From: Pseudomonadota bacterium
GTDB taxonomy: Bacteria > Pseudomonadota > Gammaproteobacteria > Xanthomonadales > Xanthomonadaceae
DNA: 7,471 nt
Assembly (NCBI GenBank): GCA_023395465.1
Contig: JAEWZE010000183.1
Span: 1-7,471, forward strand
Direction of reading: 5' to 3'
Made by a program: the position numbers and the translations under genes. Shown here in pieces: positions 6,082 through 7,471 of this stretch; the first letter of the stretch is position 1; the number at the start of each line of letters is the position of its first letter. Under the pieces are notes generated by a model. It was not told the DNA's origin, made no database searches, and was given only the letters and a program-made list of their open reading frames with translations.

Positions 6082-6390
6082 ATGCCGCCCAACCACGACG
6101 ACACCGTCCAGATCGAGGCCGCCGTCTTCCGCCGCCTGCGCGAACACCTGCTGCAGCAGCGGCCGGACGTGCAGAACATCGACCTGATGATCCTCGCCGG
6201 CTTCTGCCGCAACTGCCTGGCCGACTGGTACCGCGACGCCGCGCAGGCGCGCGGTATCGAGATGGGCAAGGACGAGGCCCGCGAAGCGGTGTACGGCGAA
6301 CCCTTCGCGCAGTGGAAGTCGAAGCACCAGCGCGACGCCACGCCCGAACAGCTGGCCGCATTCCACGCCGCTCGCGCGCGCCACGACTGA
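6082..6390 (+). CDS. DUF1244 family small protein
   Basis: This 102-residue, probably cytosolic, mostly helical protein starts at ATG 6082, with a strong AAGGAG Shine-Dalgarno six bases upstream. The reading frame is open further upstream to 6001, but that extension has no ribosome site and overlaps the folD start. It matches DUF1244 (PF06844) along its length. The hallmark FCRNCLADWY at 41-50 has a CxxC pair (Cys42, Cys45), and the second family block EAREAVYGEPFAQWKSKHQ is at 65-83. The molecular function of the family is unknown. The CxxC pair could bind a metal or take part in redox chemistry, but only one such pair is present. There is no signal peptide or membrane segment. It is a single gene, divergent from folD and convergent with the DUF2272 gene. 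Confidence 0.9.
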   Translation: MPPNHDDTVQIEAAVFRRLREHLLQQRPDVQNIDLMILAGFCRNCLADWYRDAAQARGIEMGKDEAREAVYGEPFAQWKSKHQRDATPEQLAAFHAARARHD

Positions 6391-6436
6391 GGGCCCACGT
6401 TGCGCCGCCGCGCGGGCGCGGGCCGGAAGTCCGGTG
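6391..6436. terminator. Hairpins between two convergent stops, candidate bidirectional terminator
   Basis: The gap between the stops at 6390 (+) and 6437 (-) can fold into a bulged hairpin. GGCCC (6392-6396) pairs with GGGCC (6420-6424), and an inner GCGCC (6402-6406) pairs with GGCGC (6415-6419). A second, perfect CCGG-AAGT-CCGG palindrome lies at 6423-6434. No T-tract follows on either strand, so this is not a classical intrinsic terminator, and chance folding in such GC-rich DNA is quite possible. Confidence 0.3.
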
Positions 6437-7456
6437 TCAGGGACCTGCGGGACAGCGCGGCAATCCCACCTCGGGATCGCAGTGGTTGCAGCAGCGCTGC
6501 CGTTCGGGGGCCGCAGCGCCGGCCTGCCCGGCGCTTGGTGCGACAGCGGTGTCCCCGACCGGAAGCGCCGGCCGCGGTGGACGCAGCGACGCCAGTTCAC
6601 TGTCCGGGCGGAGCTGCAGCAGCACCGACCAGTCCTGGCGGTTGAGGTCGCAGACATGGCGGCTCTCGGGCGTGCACTCGGGATCTCCGGCGGTTCGCAT
6701 CGGCAGATCGGCAAAGCGCCCGCCGGGACTGAGCGGCAGCTCGCGCATGGTCACGCTGTCGAGCACGTTGCCGCCAACCAGATAGGCGTACCACGCGCCT
6801 TCGCGCACCGACTTGCCCACCACGATGTCGCAGTGCATGCCAAGACCCGGCTCGTTGCCGCTCAGCAGCGAGGCCAGCTCGGCGAACCCGTAGATGCGGC
6901 TGCCGCCACGCACGCTGCACAGCATGTCGCCCACCGCGGCCTGTCCGGTCTGCGGACTGGAGACGCGGTAGGGATTGCGCAGTGGCTCGCGGTAGGCGCG
7001 CCGCACATAGCCAAGGTGGCTGGCCGAGCCGCCGAAGGCCGGCAGGCCCGCGCGCTGCATCACCCAGGACACGAACGCCGCCGACCAGGGCGTGTCCAGC
7101 ACGAATGCGCGGCATGCGGGCAACGCCGAATCGCCCTGGGAACAGTCGCCGGCGCCAGCCTGCCAGAGCAGGCCACTGCCGCGCCAGTACTCGATCACCC
7201 GCTCCCACGCCGGCTGGCCGTTGGCCAGCCGTTCGCGCTGGGCCTCGCGGACCGGCACGACACCGATGCGACCGTCGGCTTCGATGAAGGGCCGGTACCA
7301 GAGGCGGTGTTCCTCGCAGGCCGCCGCGGCGATGCGGCCGCGCACATCCTGCGCGTCGGGCGGGGCCAGGCGCATGCACGGATCGGACGCGCGGGACGGC
7401 AGCACCGGCAGGCAGGCGAGCAGCAGGCACAGCATGACCAGACGCAGCAAGGGCAC
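6437..7456 (-). CDS. Exported DUF2272-domain protein with Cys-rich C-terminal tail
   Basis: This 339-residue protein starts at GTG 7456. TTG 7450 is at least as plausible, because GAGG (7461-7458) is seven bases from it and only one base from the GTG. ATG 7435 is a third choice. A signal peptide (about 1-23: hydrophobic LVMLCLLLACLPVLP, then SRAS) marks it as periplasmic or secreted. The body matches DUF2272 (PF10030): AWERVIEYW (83-91), PWSAAFVSWVMQRAGLP (123-139), SASHLGYVRRAY (144-155), GDMLCSVR (176-183) and HCDIVVG (208-214). The domain is reminiscent of NlpC/P60- or CHAP-like hydrolases, but the place where NlpC has its catalytic Cys reads PWSAAFVSW, and no activity is established. Residues about 285-320 form a Pro/Ala linker to a tail with Cys322, Cys323, Cys326 and Cys335. 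It is convergent with the DUF1244 gene and appears unrelated to the oxidase operon. Confidence 0.85.
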   Translation of the reverse strand: MPLLRLVMLCLLLACLPVLPSRASDPCMRLAPPDAQDVRGRIAAAACEEHRLWYRPFIEADGRIGVVPVREAQRERLANGQPAWERVIEYWRGSGLLWQAGAGDCSQGDSALPACRAFVLDTPWSAAFVSWVMQRAGLPAFGGSASHLGYVRRAYREPLRNPYRVSSPQTGQAAVGDMLCSVRGGSRIYGFAELASLLSGNEPGLGMHCDIVVGKSVREGAWYAYLVGGNVLDSVTMRELPLSPGGRFADLPMRTAGDPECTPESRHVCDLNRQDWSVLLQLRPDSELASLRPPRPALPVGDTAVAPSAGQAGAAAPERQRCCNHCDPEVGLPRCPAGP

Positions 7457-7471
7457 ACCTCGGAACGGAGA

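Noticed and set aside
4280..6187. 635-codon plus-strand frame antisense to coxB and folD
   Set aside because: Both opposite genes carry complete catalytic motifs, whereas this frame is His/Arg/Gln-rich with no recognisable domain.

Overview
The window is very GC-rich gammaproteobacterial DNA. The closest fit is the Xanthomonadaceae/Lysobacteraceae (Lysobacter, Luteimonas or a relative). This rests on the E. coli-like FolD, the DUF1244 and DUF2272 genes, the near-exclusive G/C third codon positions, and a short intergenic stretch resembling the 'TLPHPGGRG' dispersed repeats common in that family. The taxonomic placement is inference. No tRNA, rRNA, CRISPR array or insertion sequence was seen, and no gene-free stretch exceeds about 65 bases.

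Layout from left to right. Positions 1-392 (-) hold the N-terminal part of a caa3-type oxidase assembly protein (CtaG family), cut by the window edge. Positions 450-968 (+) encode a small HemJ/CopD-like membrane protein. Positions 911-6010 (-) carry a compact same-strand series. In transcription order it is folD, cytochrome c oxidase subunit II (CuA), a fused subunit I+III, a small 111-residue membrane protein, and a DUF2231 membrane protein. The last four genes are joined by a GTGA overlap, an ATGA overlap and an 8-base gap, so they almost certainly form one operon. folD lies 63 bases upstream of subunit II and may or may not share its promoter. Positions 6082-6390 (+) encode a DUF1244 protein divergent from folD. 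Positions 6437-7456 (-) encode an exported DUF2272 protein.

Function: the central block specifies a terminal haem-copper oxidase. Subunit II takes electrons from cytochrome c through CuA. The fused I+III protein carries haem a, haem a3 and CuB. CtaG probably helps to metallate the oxidase, and the HemJ/CopD-like and DUF2231 proteins are accessory membrane proteins of unknown role. The redox-centre ligands are all present. Several residues that canonical A1-type oxidases use for their D and K proton channels are not: the K-channel Lys aligns with Gln, the D-channel Asn residues align with Met/Ser/Leu, and the subunit III helix that normally holds a Glu has none. This alternative-type oxidase operon is the most interesting content here. 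It probably belongs to a widespread but poorly studied fused I/III oxidase family rather than being entirely new.
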